Both the position numbers and the translations under genes were made by a program. From the NCBI RefSeq assembly GCF_020886315.1, contig NZ_AP025226.1, positions 1,514,001 through 1,578,000 of the forward strand: a stretch of 64,000 nt of DNA, in the 5' to 3' direction. This DNA is from Saccharolobus caldissimus. GTDB lineage: Archaea > Thermoproteota > Thermoprotei_A > Sulfolobales > Sulfolobaceae. Positions within the stretch are counted from its first letter, which is position 1, and the number at the start of each line of letters is the position of its first letter. Below, piece after piece: positions 18,001-27,016 of this stretch. The notes beneath the pieces are model-generated. The model did not search any database, was not told the origin of the DNA, and was given only the letters and a program-made list of their open reading frames with translations.

Positions 18001-18229
18001 AGAGGGGCGTTCAGTAATAAACAAGAGAAGAACGCAGAAATTAGGAAGAGAATTCTTGCAGTTAAAATGTACATGGTTAGCGAAAGAGATTGAAATTGCG
18101 AGAATCTTGAATAAGGAATACTCAACAGCGAGGCTTTGGATTAGGGAATATAATAATGAAGGTCTTGATGAATTAAGGTATAAACCTAAGAAACAAGAGA
18201 AACTATTAATAAAGAATTCGTCTATTTAA
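18001..18229 (+). pseudogene. N-terminal relic of an HTH transposase
   Basis: Two reading frames joined by a frameshift near 18075 give a helix-turn-helix segment (KRILAVKMYM, then LAKEIEIARILNKEYSTARL, then WIREYNNEGLDELRYKPKK). This matches the N-terminal DNA-binding part of IS630-like transposases. No catalytic DDE part follows, so it is a small decayed fragment between the hydrolase and USP genes. Confidence 0.6.
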
Positions 18230-18279
18230 CAATTTACAACTAAATAACAGCACTATGAGAATGGAAATTAGTAGTTATC

Positions 18280-18711
18280 TTAGGAATCATATATTTTATA
18301 GGACTCTATTATTAAAATGGGAATATCAGAAATTTTTAATAACTTACCAGAAACACTCCCTACTAGTGCGTACTCTATTTTATTTAGACCTCTACGACCT
18401 ATTATGATCAGATCGAACTTATTCTCTTTAGCATATTTATATATTGTGTCACTAATATCTTCTCCATATGCAATAGTATATTTACATTCTGTAATATATT
18501 TAGAGATTTCACTTACTTTTTCTTGAAGTTTCTTTTCTATTTCAGCCTTAAATCTGTAAATTTCTTCAGAATTTAATATAACCAATTTATTAAGTCCAAT
18601 TACATATATTAATTCTAGGTAATGAATTCTGTTGCTTAAATTGTTTATAGTAAATTTTATAGCTTTTTCAGCATATTCTGAAAAATCATATCCAAGTATT
18701 GCTTTTATCAT
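18280..18711 (-). CDS. universal stress protein (UspA family)
   Basis: This 143-residue protein begins with the USP first strand (AILGYDFSEYAEKAIKF) and ends with the ATP-binding signature GRRGLNKIEYALVGSVSGKLL (G-x2-G-x9-G-S), so it probably binds ATP. It overlaps the NCS1 permease gene by 4 bp and is thus the last gene of the amidase-permease-USP operon. USPs are often encoded beside transporters and may modulate them; a specific role here is not visible. Confidence 0.88.
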   Translation of the reverse strand: MIKAILGYDFSEYAEKAIKFTINNLSNRIHYLELIYVIGLNKLVILNSEEIYRFKAEIEKKLQEKVSEISKYITECKYTIAYGEDISDTIYKYAKENKFDLIIIGRRGLNKIEYALVGSVSGKLLKISDIPILIIESYKIYDS

Positions 18712-20369
18712 AATTTTTCACTTCTGTTGTTAATTTTAATTCTTAAACTCTGGTTAAAATGTATACTACCCTTTTTACATATCTCATGACATTGTTTCTC
18801 TAAAGTGCAGCATAATGAGCAAACAGTACCATTATAGAATGGACAATAGAGCAAATCTTCCTTTTCGTATTCATATCTACATAAGACACATTTTTCCCTT
18901 AGTGAATTAATATTGGAAGTTCTTGCGATATAGTATTTTCCTTTAGTAAGGATAGCTATTAAAGGTGTTAATGCAAAGGCTATTGTTAAGGAAATAAACG
19001 GTGAAAACGCTTGAGCTATGGGTCCAAAGATATTAAAAAATGCCATGATTGATATTATAGATGCAAGAATCATTGGTATAAATCCTACAGGATTTATATT
19101 ATATAGATGTCCTCTCTTAAATTCTATGAAATCTGGGCTTATTTTTAAGATCTTTTTGTTAATCACTAAATCAGAGGTTATAGCACCTATCCATGCTATT
19201 GCAACATTAGAGTAAAACCCTAATATTTCATTAAGTATATAAAATACACCAAGTTCCATTAAAGTCAGGCCTATAGCTACATTTAAAAATAGCCATATCA
19301 CTCTTCCTGGATGAATATGAAGTGTTCTAGAAAAGAAATTGGACCAAGATAAAGATCCAGAATAGGCATTAGTTACATTTATTTTCAGTTGTGATAGCAC
19401 TATCACCAAAGTTGCAATAGTTAAAGCAATAAATCCAATATTAAATACGTTATCGAATGCGAAGAGTAATTGATATATAGGCTCTGTAGCTTTTTCGAAA
19501 CCAACTTGACTTGCTACGTTTGCAGCTAAAAAGGATCCGTAAAGTTCTTTAATTACCCCTAATATTACCCAACCTGGACCAGCTATCATTACCCAAAATA
19601 TCCATTTCTTTGAATTTTGCTTTCGCTTCTCTGGCATAAATCTTAAATAGTCTACTTGTTCTCCTATCTGTGCAATTAGCGATAGTACTACACCTGCTGC
19701 TAATCCAGTATATAAAGGATTAAAAACTGGAGAACCTGCTTCGCCACCAAAATTGACCCATGTTACCAAACTATGAGGAGATTTATTTAATATTATAACT
19801 AGTGGAGCAAACATGAGAATAAACCATAGTGGTTGAGTATATAACTGAAATTTAGATAGGAATGTTATTCCATAAATTACTAACGGAATAATAACTAATG
19901 CGGATATTAAGTAAGCTATTCTAATTGGTATATTAAAGTAGAGAGAAATTGCTTGTGCCATTACAGATCCTTCTAATGAAAAATATATGAAAGTAAAGCT
20001 AGCGTAAATTATCGACGTAATCGTAGATCCTAAGTACCCGAAACCTGCCCCTCTAGTTAATAAATCCATATCGACATTGTATTTAGCTGCATAATAAGCT
20101 ATGGGTATTCCGGTCAAAAAGATTATTAAACCAGCTATTAGAATTCCGTAAAAAGCATTAGAAAAACCGTATGAGACTATTAGAGAACCTCCAATAGCAA
20201 AATCAGCTAAATAAGCAATACCTCCTAAAGCTGCAATGCCAACTGTTCCTTCACTCCATTTTCTAAAAGTTTTAGGAGCATATCTTAATGCATAATCCTC
20301 CATTACTGGATTATTTACAATTTTATTATATTTACGTTTATTAATAGTGTCTTTGCTTTCCTCTACCAT
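18708..20369 (-). CDS. NCS1-family permease with Cys-rich C-terminal tail
   Basis: This 553-residue protein has about 12 membrane helices in residues 50-480 with the style of NCS1 nucleobase/allantoin/hydantoin permeases. The last 70 residues form a separate soluble domain with nine to ten cysteines: CVLCRYEYEKEDLLYC, then CSLCC, then CHEIC. This spacing suggests a zinc- or metal-binding module. A similar CSLCC-type motif is known to me in bacterial NCS1 proteins joined to sensor kinases. The gene sits 14 bp behind the broken amidase and overlaps usp, so the substrate is probably a small amide or cyclic nitrogen compound. Confidence 0.85.
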   Translation of the reverse strand: MVEESKDTINKRKYNKIVNNPVMEDYALRYAPKTFRKWSEGTVGIAALGGIAYLADFAIGGSLIVSYGFSNAFYGILIAGLIIFLTGIPIAYYAAKYNVDMDLLTRGAGFGYLGSTITSIIYASFTFIYFSLEGSVMAQAISLYFNIPIRIAYLISALVIIPLVIYGITFLSKFQLYTQPLWFILMFAPLVIILNKSPHSLVTWVNFGGEAGSPVFNPLYTGLAAGVVLSLIAQIGEQVDYLRFMPEKRKQNSKKWIFWVMIAGPGWVILGVIKELYGSFLAANVASQVGFEKATEPIYQLLFAFDNVFNIGFIALTIATLVIVLSQLKINVTNAYSGSLSWSNFFSRTLHIHPGRVIWLFLNVAIGLTLMELGVFYILNEILGFYSNVAIAWIGAITSDLVINKKILKISPDFIEFKRGHLYNINPVGFIPMILASIISIMAFFNIFGPIAQAFSPFISLTIAFALTPLIAILTKGKYYIARTSNINSLREKCVLCRYEYEKEDLLYCPFYNGTVCSLCCTLEKQCHEICKKGSIHFNQSLRIKINNRSEKL

Positions 20370-20383
20370 TATTTACCCCCTTA

Positions 20384-21376
20384 TTAATATTTAGGGTAAA
20401 ACTTAGGTTTAGAATAAGTAAACGTTTCTATAAGTTTCTTAGTTTGGATAGGATCTTTTACCCACATTTTATAGAAATCGAAAGGTATATCTGCTATTCC
20501 ATCTTCACTTTCACCTGCCATTTTTGTGGCAGTATAGCCTCGATGTAATAGCTTATATAAATGATTTTCTGCTGTCCAATTTCTTCTTGCTCTTCTAATT
20601 TCTGGAATTGAGAGTTGTGCGTAAATAATCTCATTAGGGGATTCTCCAGCTTCACCTAACACTCTTCCATCAAACCCTACAATCATCGAATGCCCAAAAT
20701 AGTAATATACCCCATCATATCCAGCTAAATTAGCTACTGCAACATAAGAGTTGTTAGCCCATGCCATAGCTTTAGACATTATAGAAACCTGATCTCTTGG
20801 CGGATACATATAACCTTGAACGCGAATAATTAATTCAGCTCCCTTAAATGCTAAATCTCTCCATATTTCTGGATAATTTCCATCATCGCAGATCATAACT
20901 CCTATTTTTAATTCCTTTAGGTCCTTCAGTTACAAATGTTGAATTTCCAGGATACCATGGCTCTATAGGTACCCATGGCATTATTTTTCTATATTTTAAT
21001 ACGATTTTTCCGTCATTAGAGATTACTAGTGCTGTGTCATAAGGATTCTTCCTAGGATCCTCATTTATTTCGCCTGTCAAGGTAAAAACGGCCCATACAC
21101 CATTAGCTTTACTAGCCTCTTTTATAATATCTACAGCCTCAGAATCAATAGGAAGACTTAATTCCTTCCACTTTTTAGGATTAAAACCTTGAAGTGAATA
21201 TTCTGAGAATATTATTAAATCCAGACCAGGAAGTCCAGTTTTTGTATTATATATCATTTCTCCTATTTTCTTGGCATTTTCTATTACCTCTCTTTCAGAA
21301 CTTATTTTAGGTGCTGGATAATTTATTACAGCTACTCCTAACTCTCTTCATCTGAGGAAATATCTCCCATGTTCAT
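20384..21376 (-). pseudogene. amiE: aliphatic amidase gene with two frameshifts
   Basis: Three reading frames together give a nearly complete homologue of bacterial aliphatic amidase AmiE (nitrilase superfamily), which hydrolyses short amides to acid and ammonia. The triad is present: Glu in FSEYSLQG, Lys in KYRKIMPW and Cys in [12 protein letters not shown]. Removing one A from the A5 run near 20913 joins GPKGIK to IGVMICDDG. Adding one A near 21350 joins MNMGDISSDE to RELGVAVINYPAP. Either both are recent inactivating indels in A-runs or they are sequence errors; everything else looks under selection. First gene of the operon with NCS1 and USP. Confidence 0.85.
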
Positions 21377-21386
21377 TCTATTCCAC

Positions 21387-21447
21387 TGCAATAATGAGTG
21401 ATAAACACAATAAAAATATAGTTAACAATTAGCATGAAAAGTTTATG
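21387..21447 (-). promoter_or_regulatory. amiE: promoter copy B of the amidase operon
   Basis: This is the sister copy of 17772-17832. On the minus strand it carries ACTATATTTTTATTGTG as the likely TATA region about 25-30 nt before the amidase ATG at 21376. Strong conservation beyond the TATA box suggests a duplicated promoter with its regulator site. Confidence 0.65.
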
Positions 21448-21875
21448 AATATTTAAATTTTAATTTAAAAATCTTTAAGAGATAGCCTAAATAATATACG
21501 GTAAGATTTATCTAATATTTATCATTATAGTTATATTAAAGAGAAATGTTAAGTTCTCTTAATAATGTTATATATTTATCACTATATGTTAAAATTACTT
21601 ACATTATTTTTATGCTTGGAAATTTAGATATTAATAAACACTATTCATGCTATATAATAGTACACTTTTTATACTCCATCAGATCTTAAAGGGCAAGATT
21701 TATATTTGATAAGCAGCAACTTAAGCTTTAGCATCTGGGAGAAGAAAGTATCCAAATTTAAGCTAAATAAACTCCCCATAAATTTAAAATCTTTTTAATT
21801 TATTATACAATCATATATAATTCTTTCATAAAAAAACCCTTTAAGTTTATATTATGTTTTAAACAGAGAATATAT
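21448..21875. other. 428-bp intergenic region before urease
   Basis: AT-rich DNA between the leftward amidase promoter and the rightward urease operon. Apart from the urease TATA box at 21846-21853 I see no ORF or RNA. Confidence 0.45.
21846..21853 (+). promoter_or_regulatory. TATA box of the urease operon
   Basis: TTTATATT is centred about 26 nt before the ureAB ATG at 21876, so the urease mRNA should be leaderless at its first gene. Confidence 0.6.
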
Positions 21876-22535
21876 ATGTTTCTTACCCCTAGGGAGCAGG
21901 AGAAATTGTTAATTTCCTGGGCTGCGGAAGTTGCAAGAAGAAGGAGAGCTAGAGGTCTTAAATTGAACTATACAGAAGCGACTGCAATTATAGTAGATTA
22001 CATTTTAGAAAAAGCCAGAGAAGGGGCTAAAATGGAGGATATAATAAAAGGAGCCCAGGAGATTCTCACCGAAGAGGACGTAATGGAGGGAGTGCCAGAA
22101 TTATTAGATATTGTTCAGGTTGAGGCTACTTTCCCCGACGGTACTAAGCTGGTTACGGTAAGAAATCCAATAAAGAGTAGCAAAAAGACGTTAAATACAT
22201 ACTTAATAAAAGAAGGGGAGATAGAGGTTAAAGGAGAGGAAACAGAAATTGAGGTTATTAATACTGGAGATAGACCAATTCAAGTGGGTTCACATTTTCA
22301 TTTCTTTGAGGTGAATAAGGCTTTAAAATTCGATAGAGAGAAGGCATTCGGAACTAGACTTTCAATACCTTCTGGGACTTCTATAAGATTTGAACCAGGT
22401 CAGACCAGAGTGGTTAGACTTAGGAAAATAGGTGGGAATAGGAGGGTTGTTGGTCTTAACGGATTAACGGATGGATCCTTAGATCACAACAAGGAGGAGG
22501 CATTAAGGAGGGCTAAAGAGAAGGGATTTTTATGA
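21876..22535 (+). CDS. ureAB: urease gamma-beta fusion subunit
   Basis: This 219-residue protein joins two structural subunits. Residues 1-100 are the gamma subunit ([20 protein letters not shown] ... [28 protein letters not shown]). Residues 105-219 are the beta subunit ([34 protein letters not shown] ... [16 protein letters not shown]). Such fusion is known from Helicobacter UreA, whereas many bacteria have separate chains. It starts the operon, overlaps ureC by 4 bp, and is required for the nickel-dependent hydrolysis of urea to ammonia and carbamate in the cytoplasm. Confidence 0.95.
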   Translation: MFLTPREQEKLLISWAAEVARRRRARGLKLNYTEATAIIVDYILEKAREGAKMEDIIKGAQEILTEEDVMEGVPELLDIVQVEATFPDGTKLVTVRNPIKSSKKTLNTYLIKEGEIEVKGEETEIEVINTGDRPIQVGSHFHFFEVNKALKFDREKAFGTRLSIPSGTSIRFEPGQTRVVRLRKIGGNRRVVGLNGLTDGSLDHNKEEALRRAKEKGFL

Positions 22536-24205
22536 GAATTGATAGGAGGAGATATTTTGAGTTATACGGACCGACAGAGGGAGATATGATCAGACTAGGG
22601 GATACTAATTTATACATAACTGTAGAAAGGGATTTGATAACTAAAGGCGAAGAATTGGTTTTTGGTGCAGGTAAGTCGGCTAGAGATGGTTTAGGATTAC
22701 TTCCTACTGCGAAAGAGGAGGACGTGATGGATTTAATAATTACTAACGTCGTAATTATGGACCCGCTTTTAGGAATTATAAAAGCCGATATTGGTGTGAA
22801 AGATGGCATAATAATAGGTATAGGCCATGGTGGAAATCCCTTTACGATGGACGGTGTAGATTTCGTAATGGGATCCAGCACTGAAGTAATATCGGGAGAG
22901 GGATTAATAGCTACGCCAGGATTTATAGATACGCACATTCACTGGGTGGCACCGCAGCAAATTTTCGACGCCTTATCAGCAGGCTTTACGACTATGATAG
23001 GAGGAGGCACCGGACCAGCTGAAGGGACTAAGGCTACTACTGTTACTCCTGGATCTTGGAATTTAAGAATAGTTGCGGAAGCTCTAGATAACTTTCCCGT
23101 GAACTTCGGTCTTTTAGCTAAGGGATCCTCAAATAGAATTTCCATGGAACAAGTCCTCAGTAATGGAGCTTCTGGTTTTAAGATACATGAGGATTGGGGA
23201 GCTATGCCTAGAGTTATTGACGAAACTCTAAACGTTGCTGACGAATACGACGTTCAAGTAACTATTCACACGGATACCTCTAACGAAAGTGGATATTTAG
23301 AAGATACGTTAAACGCCATAGCTGGGAGAACGATTCACGCATATCACGTCGAGGGAGCAGGAGGAGGTCACGCACCAGACATAATTAAGATATGTAGTGA
23401 GCCTAACGTTTTACCCTCTTCTACTAATCCCACTAAGCCGTATACTATTCACACTTATGAGGAACACTTAGAGATGTTAATGGCAGTTCACCATTTAAAT
23501 CCCAAAGTTCCTGAGGACGTTGCTTATGCTGAATCTAGAATAAGGAGAGAAACCATGGAAGCTGAGGATTATTTACATGATATAGGCGCTATAAGCATGA
23601 TGTCATCTGATTCTCAAGCTATGGGAAGAGTAGGGGAAACGGCGATTAGGACATTTCAGTTAGCTCATAAAATGAAGGAATTGGGATTGGTAAGCATGAG
23701 TGATAATCAAAGGGTTTTAAGGTATTTGGCTAAGATCGCAATAAACCCTGCTATAGCTCATGGAATTTCCGAATACGTGGGCAGTTTAACTCCCGGTAAG
23801 ATTGCGGATATAGTCTTATGGGATCCCAGGTTCTTTCCAGTCAAACCATATATGGTAATTAAGGGTGGTGCAATAGCATGGGCGTTAATAGGGGATACTA
23901 ACGCTTCCATAGCCTACTCTCAACCCATACTATATAAACCGATGTTCGGATACTTTTCCGGTAAATCTGTATCATTTATGTTTTCTGCAGCTGAGGGAGT
24001 TGAGAGAATATCTAAATTCGTGAGGAGAAGAGTGCTACCTGTTAAGAACACTAGGCATCTTGGGAAAAAGGACATGAAATATAACGATGCGTTACCTAAA
24101 ATTGAAGTAAATCCGGACACTTACGAAGTTAGAATAAATGGTATAGTACCCAAAGTCCCCCCTTCAAAATCCCTTCCCTTAACCCAGCTTTATTTCATGT
24201 ACTAG
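22532..24205 (+). CDS. ureC: urease alpha (catalytic) subunit
   Basis: This 557-residue catalytic subunit keeps all nickel-site residues at nearly the Klebsiella numbering: H135 and H137 (THIHW), carbamylated K217 (GFKIHEDW), H246, H272, the flap H320 and the Asp of SSDSQAMG. The flap cysteine before H320 is replaced by valine (V319 in MAVHHL instead of the usual MVCHHL). Cys319 is not essential for catalysis in known ureases but is the target of thiol inhibitors, so this enzyme is probably active and thiol-resistant. It is followed by the four accessory genes. Confidence 0.96.
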   Translation: MRIDRRRYFELYGPTEGDMIRLGDTNLYITVERDLITKGEELVFGAGKSARDGLGLLPTAKEEDVMDLIITNVVIMDPLLGIIKADIGVKDGIIIGIGHGGNPFTMDGVDFVMGSSTEVISGEGLIATPGFIDTHIHWVAPQQIFDALSAGFTTMIGGGTGPAEGTKATTVTPGSWNLRIVAEALDNFPVNFGLLAKGSSNRISMEQVLSNGASGFKIHEDWGAMPRVIDETLNVADEYDVQVTIHTDTSNESGYLEDTLNAIAGRTIHAYHVEGAGGGHAPDIIKICSEPNVLPSSTNPTKPYTIHTYEEHLEMLMAVHHLNPKVPEDVAYAESRIRRETMEAEDYLHDIGAISMMSSDSQAMGRVGETAIRTFQLAHKMKELGLVSMSDNQRVLRYLAKIAINPAIAHGISEYVGSLTPGKIADIVLWDPRFFPVKPYMVIKGGAIAWALIGDTNASIAYSQPILYKPMFGYFSGKSVSFMFSAAEGVERISKFVRRRVLPVKNTRHLGKKDMKYNDALPKIEVNPDTYEVRINGIVPKVPPSKSLPLTQLYFMY

Positions 24206-24210
24206 GAGGT
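24205..24210 (+). promoter_or_regulatory. Shine-Dalgarno site deciding the ureE start
   Basis: GGAGGT directly follows the ureC stop and lies seven bases before an ATT codon at 24218 that opens the ureE frame. No ATG, GTG or TTG in the right frame lies nearer than the TTG at 24293. Confidence 0.5.
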
Positions 24211-24217
24211 GGTGTAA

Positions 24218-24694
24218 ATTATAGTTGTTAAGAAGATAGGTAAGTTTAATGACGTTAAGGATATTATAGAGAACGCTAAGAATTTAGACTTATTGAGAAC
24301 TGTAGAGGTCGATAGGGTTTGCGCAGAAAGGGGTAAATGTAAGGTGAGGACAGAGAGGGGAGAGGACGTTTTCATAAATTTAAAAGGGTTAAGTATAGAT
24401 GACGGAGACGTATTTCAAACTGATGAAGGATATATTATAGTAATTAAATTAAAGGAGGAGAACGTACTTAGGTTCACATTAAACGATCCAGTTACCGCCT
24501 TTAAGTTAGGTTATGCAATAGGAAATTATCACTTAAGGGTTATGCTGATTAATAATGAAGTTTATATATTAGATATGGGAGGGTATTTATTCGAGAAATT
24601 TAAGGAGTATTCGCCTAAAAGGGATAGAATTGTATTTAAGCCTAACTTAGAGTTACCAGTAAGTGACGTGGTGATAAGCTTTGATAACACCTAA
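24218..24694 (+). CDS. ureE: urease accessory nickel-delivery protein UreE
   Basis: The frame reads (M)IVVKKIGKFNDVKDIIENAKNLDLL..., a normal UreE N-terminus, directly after a TAA and a good Shine-Dalgarno site. This implies initiation at ATT (24218), or at ATA just after; a TTG at 24293 would remove 25 family-typical residues. UreE binds nickel and hands it to UreG. The GNYH motif (residues equivalent to the metal-binding His) is present, and there is no His-rich tail. The 3' end overlaps ureF by 14 bp. A base change that removed an ATG, or a sequence error, could also explain the start. Confidence 0.75.
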   Translation: MIVVKKIGKFNDVKDIIENAKNLDLLRTVEVDRVCAERGKCKVRTERGEDVFINLKGLSIDDGDVFQTDEGYIIVIKLKEENVLRFTLNDPVTAFKLGYAIGNYHLRVMLINNEVYILDMGGYLFEKFKEYSPKRDRIVFKPNLELPVSDVVISFDNT

Positions 24695-25277
24695 GGCATT
24701 TCAGCTCTTCGACTCCTCATTACCCATAGGATCATTCACCCACTCCTTAGGTGTGGAAGAAGCTTACATGAGGGGGTACGAAATAAAATCGTTTATTAGA
24801 GATATTTTCGAGAATGTTATATTAAAGGGTGACGTAGCTATAATAAAAATAGCCTATGAAGACCCAGTTAAAGCTGATGAATTACTTTACGCCTCAAAGT
24901 TACCTAAGGAGATAAAGAACGCGTCAATATACATGGGAGTATCCTTAGCTAACTTAAACATATGCCATGACGAGTATGTTGAAGAGGTTAGAAAAGGTTT
25001 AAGAAAGGGAACTTATCCTGTAATTGTGGCTAGATGCTGCAAATCCTTAGGTATAAGAGTTGAGGATTGTATGGCGGGTTTAGCTTACTCTGAATTAGCC
25101 CAAATGGTCTTCAGTGCAGTTAGGTTAAGGGCAATAGACTTCATAGAGGGTCAGAAGTTAATTGCAGAAATCCTCGATAACTTCACCACTAACGTGGAAT
25201 TTGAACCCTTCAGCCCAATTTTAGACATATTGTCAAAATTACATGAGAATAGGGAAGTAAAGGTGTTCATGTCATGA
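24681..25277 (+). CDS. ureF: urease accessory protein UreF
   Basis: This 198-residue, all-helical protein begins with the UreF hallmark [23 protein letters not shown] and keeps the RCCKSLGI and [15 protein letters not shown] segments. UreF links UreD-bound apo-urease with the GTPase UreG during nickel insertion. The start is a TTG inside the ureE 3' end; the next gene overlaps by 4 bp. It is slightly shorter than bacterial UreF (about 225). Confidence 0.9.
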   Translation: MITPKAFQLFDSSLPIGSFTHSLGVEEAYMRGYEIKSFIRDIFENVILKGDVAIIKIAYEDPVKADELLYASKLPKEIKNASIYMGVSLANLNICHDEYVEEVRKGLRKGTYPVIVARCCKSLGIRVEDCMAGLAYSELAQMVFSAVRLRAIDFIEGQKLIAEILDNFTTNVEFEPFSPILDILSKLHENREVKVFMS

Positions 25278-25903
25278 TTAAGATAGGAGTTTTAGGTCCA
25301 GTAGGTTCTGGTAAAACCAGTCTAATAGAGTTTTTAACTAAATATCTCGTTAAAGAGGAAGGGCTTAAAGTGGGAATAATAACAAATGATGTAGTTTCTA
25401 GTCACGACGCAATAAGGGTTTACGAGGATTTAGTATTAAAGGAGAAGGTAATAGGAAGGGAAAACTTATTGGGATTAGTAACTGGCGGTTGTCCTCACAC
25501 TGCTATCAGAGAAGACCCATCGATGAATTTAAGGGCTTTAGAAACGCTCTCCAAGAGGACTAATTTGGATGTAGTATTAATTGAAAGTGGTGGAGATAAC
25601 GTTATGTCAACTTTCAGTCCATTACTCGCTGACTACACGATTTTCGTATTAGATACAGCAGCTGGAGATAAATATCCCGGTAAAGGTGGGTTAGGAATTA
25701 TAGAAAGTGATTTATTGGTAATAAATAAAATTGACCTAGCACCTTATGTGAATGCAGACTTAAACAAAATGAAATTAGATGCGATAAAGATAAGACCTAA
25801 TAAGCCAACGGTATTTATAAGTCTAAAAACCGGCGAAGGTCTAGATGAGTTAAAAAGGGTCATTAAAGAGGAGTTAATCCTTGAGGGCTTACTTAAAGGT
25901 TGA
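25274..25903 (+). CDS. ureG: urease accessory GTPase UreG
   Basis: This 209-residue SIMIBI GTPase has the P-loop GPVGSGKTS (residues 8-16), the metal-binding motif [14 protein letters not shown] (Cys-Pro-His), ESGGDN and the guanine-specificity motif NKIDLAP. It uses GTP to drive nickel transfer to urease. It overlaps ureF by 4 bp and ureD by 23 bp. Confidence 0.96.
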   Translation: MIKIGVLGPVGSGKTSLIEFLTKYLVKEEGLKVGIITNDVVSSHDAIRVYEDLVLKEKVIGRENLLGLVTGGCPHTAIREDPSMNLRALETLSKRTNLDVVLIESGGDNVMSTFSPLLADYTIFVLDTAAGDKYPGKGGLGIIESDLLVINKIDLAPYVNADLNKMKLDAIKIRPNKPTVFISLKTGEGLDELKRVIKEELILEGLLKG

Positions 25904-26489
25904 CGCGTTTTCAGGCTGGATAAAAGTAATCAGAAGAGGTCAGTTAAACGCATATAAGATAAACGACATAATTATCATAGCTAACCCATCAGAAGTTCTT
26001 GCACACGACGATGAATTAACAATAAACGTTAGTGGGGAAAACTTCACATTAACAGACCAATCTTACACTAAAATATTAACTAACTCAAACGTTAAGGTCG
26101 AAGTTAACGTAAACGCTAAGAGGCTATTTTACTATCCTCATCCAATAATTTTTTACAATAAAAGCAATGCGTCAATTAGAACTACAATAAACGTTATAGA
26201 ATACGGTAAAATCGTAGAGGGCTTCATCCTCGGAAGAGGAGGACATAACGAGGATTTCACAGAGGGTAACGTTAAAGCAGTAACGGAAATTTACAACGGG
26301 GACAGTCTCCTAATTTACGACGTATTTAGGATTAGGAATGAAAACTATAAAAGTCCAAACGTAATGGGAAAGCCAGGAATAATCTCGGTCTTTGAAATTA
26401 AAAGTAAAGAATATGATTTTGAGAGGTACTTAGTCAGTTATAGGGATTTAGACAGAAAATGGAGGGACATAACTGGAATATGGTATTAA
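25881..26489 (+). CDS. ureD: urease accessory protein UreD (UreH)
   Basis: This 202-residue beta-rich protein has the UreD-like segments [23 protein letters not shown] and [13 protein letters not shown], although it is shorter than the usual 260-280 residues. UreD is the scaffold that binds apo-urease and channels nickel. It ends the operon. The start is a TTG at 25881 within ureG. No nickel or urea transporter gene follows. Confidence 0.85.
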   Translation: MRAYLKVDAFSGWIKVIRRGQLNAYKINDIIIIANPSEVLAHDDELTINVSGENFTLTDQSYTKILTNSNVKVEVNVNAKRLFYYPHPIIFYNKSNASIRTTINVIEYGKIVEGFILGRGGHNEDFTEGNVKAVTEIYNGDSLLIYDVFRIRNENYKSPNVMGKPGIISVFEIKSKEYDFERYLVSYRDLDRKWRDITGIWY

Positions 26490-26717
26490 ATGGGGAGCAG
26501 ACCTCTTCATCTATCAGATAGGCGAAGGCTAATTCACCATTCATAATTAGAAAAATATTTTAACTTTAAAAACGTGTTTACCCATGATGTAACTTATCCT
26601 TACTTCTAATTAACTCCTCCTACGGGGAATCCACGCAAAACAAGAGAACGAATAAAACCAAGTATTACAAGAGAAAAATAAATAAGTAAGGAAGGAGAAA
26701 ACAACATAAGCCTAAGT

Positions 26718-26825
26718 CCTCTAAGGGGATAAAACCCCATTTTGAGAGGCTGGCTGTGAAGCCCCTAGAAAACAAGAGGGGATAAAACCCCGAGTAGGAG
26801 GTTGTAACCAAATACTCTAGGGGCT
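26718..26825 (+). ncRNA. double-hairpin structured element
   Basis: Two copies of GGGGATAAAACCCC (26725-26738 and 26778-26791) each form a GGGG/CCCC hairpin with an ATAAAA loop. The first is enclosed by CCTCT/AGAGG (26718-26722, 26745-26749). The second is enclosed by AGCCCCTAGA/TCTAGGGGCT (26760-26769, 26816-26825). Such paired, GC-rich hairpins in AT-rich DNA suggest a structured RNA or the end of a lost IS200/IS605-type element. The strand is uncertain. Confidence 0.45.
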
Positions 26826-27001
26826 GAAACACTTAACACTATACAAAGAAAACTATGTTTAGGTTCGTCCTCGATTATACAAACTTTTCTTCAAAAATTA
26901 TTATCTAGATTTTTTCTTTATTTTAATCATCTCGTTTTTTACACTAAAAAAGAGATATTTCATATTAATATTATTCAAGCCTTTGAGTAGCCATAGTCAA
27001 C

Positions 27002-27009
27002 TTTATATA
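27002..27009 (+). promoter_or_regulatory. TATA box of AbrB/PIN pair
   Basis: TTTATATA lies about 26 nt before a GTG at 27032, in frame with the ATG at 27017. Leaderless initiation at 27032 would remove five residues from the antitoxin. Confidence 0.45.
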
Positions 27010-27016
27010 TTACTAT

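Larger units (their letters stand above)
26490..27016. other. 527-bp intergenic region with structured segment
   Basis: No convincing ORF is present. The segment 26718-26825 holds two nested hairpins (listed separately), and 27002-27009 is the TATA box of the next gene pair. Confidence 0.5.

Noticed and set aside
20900-20925. Programmed frameshift in the amidase gene
   Set aside because: A second independent shift near the start would also be needed, so indels or sequence errors are simpler; kept only as a minor alternative.
22513-23145. Minus-strand frames opposite ureC
   Set aside because: Shadows of the strongly conserved ureC coding strand.
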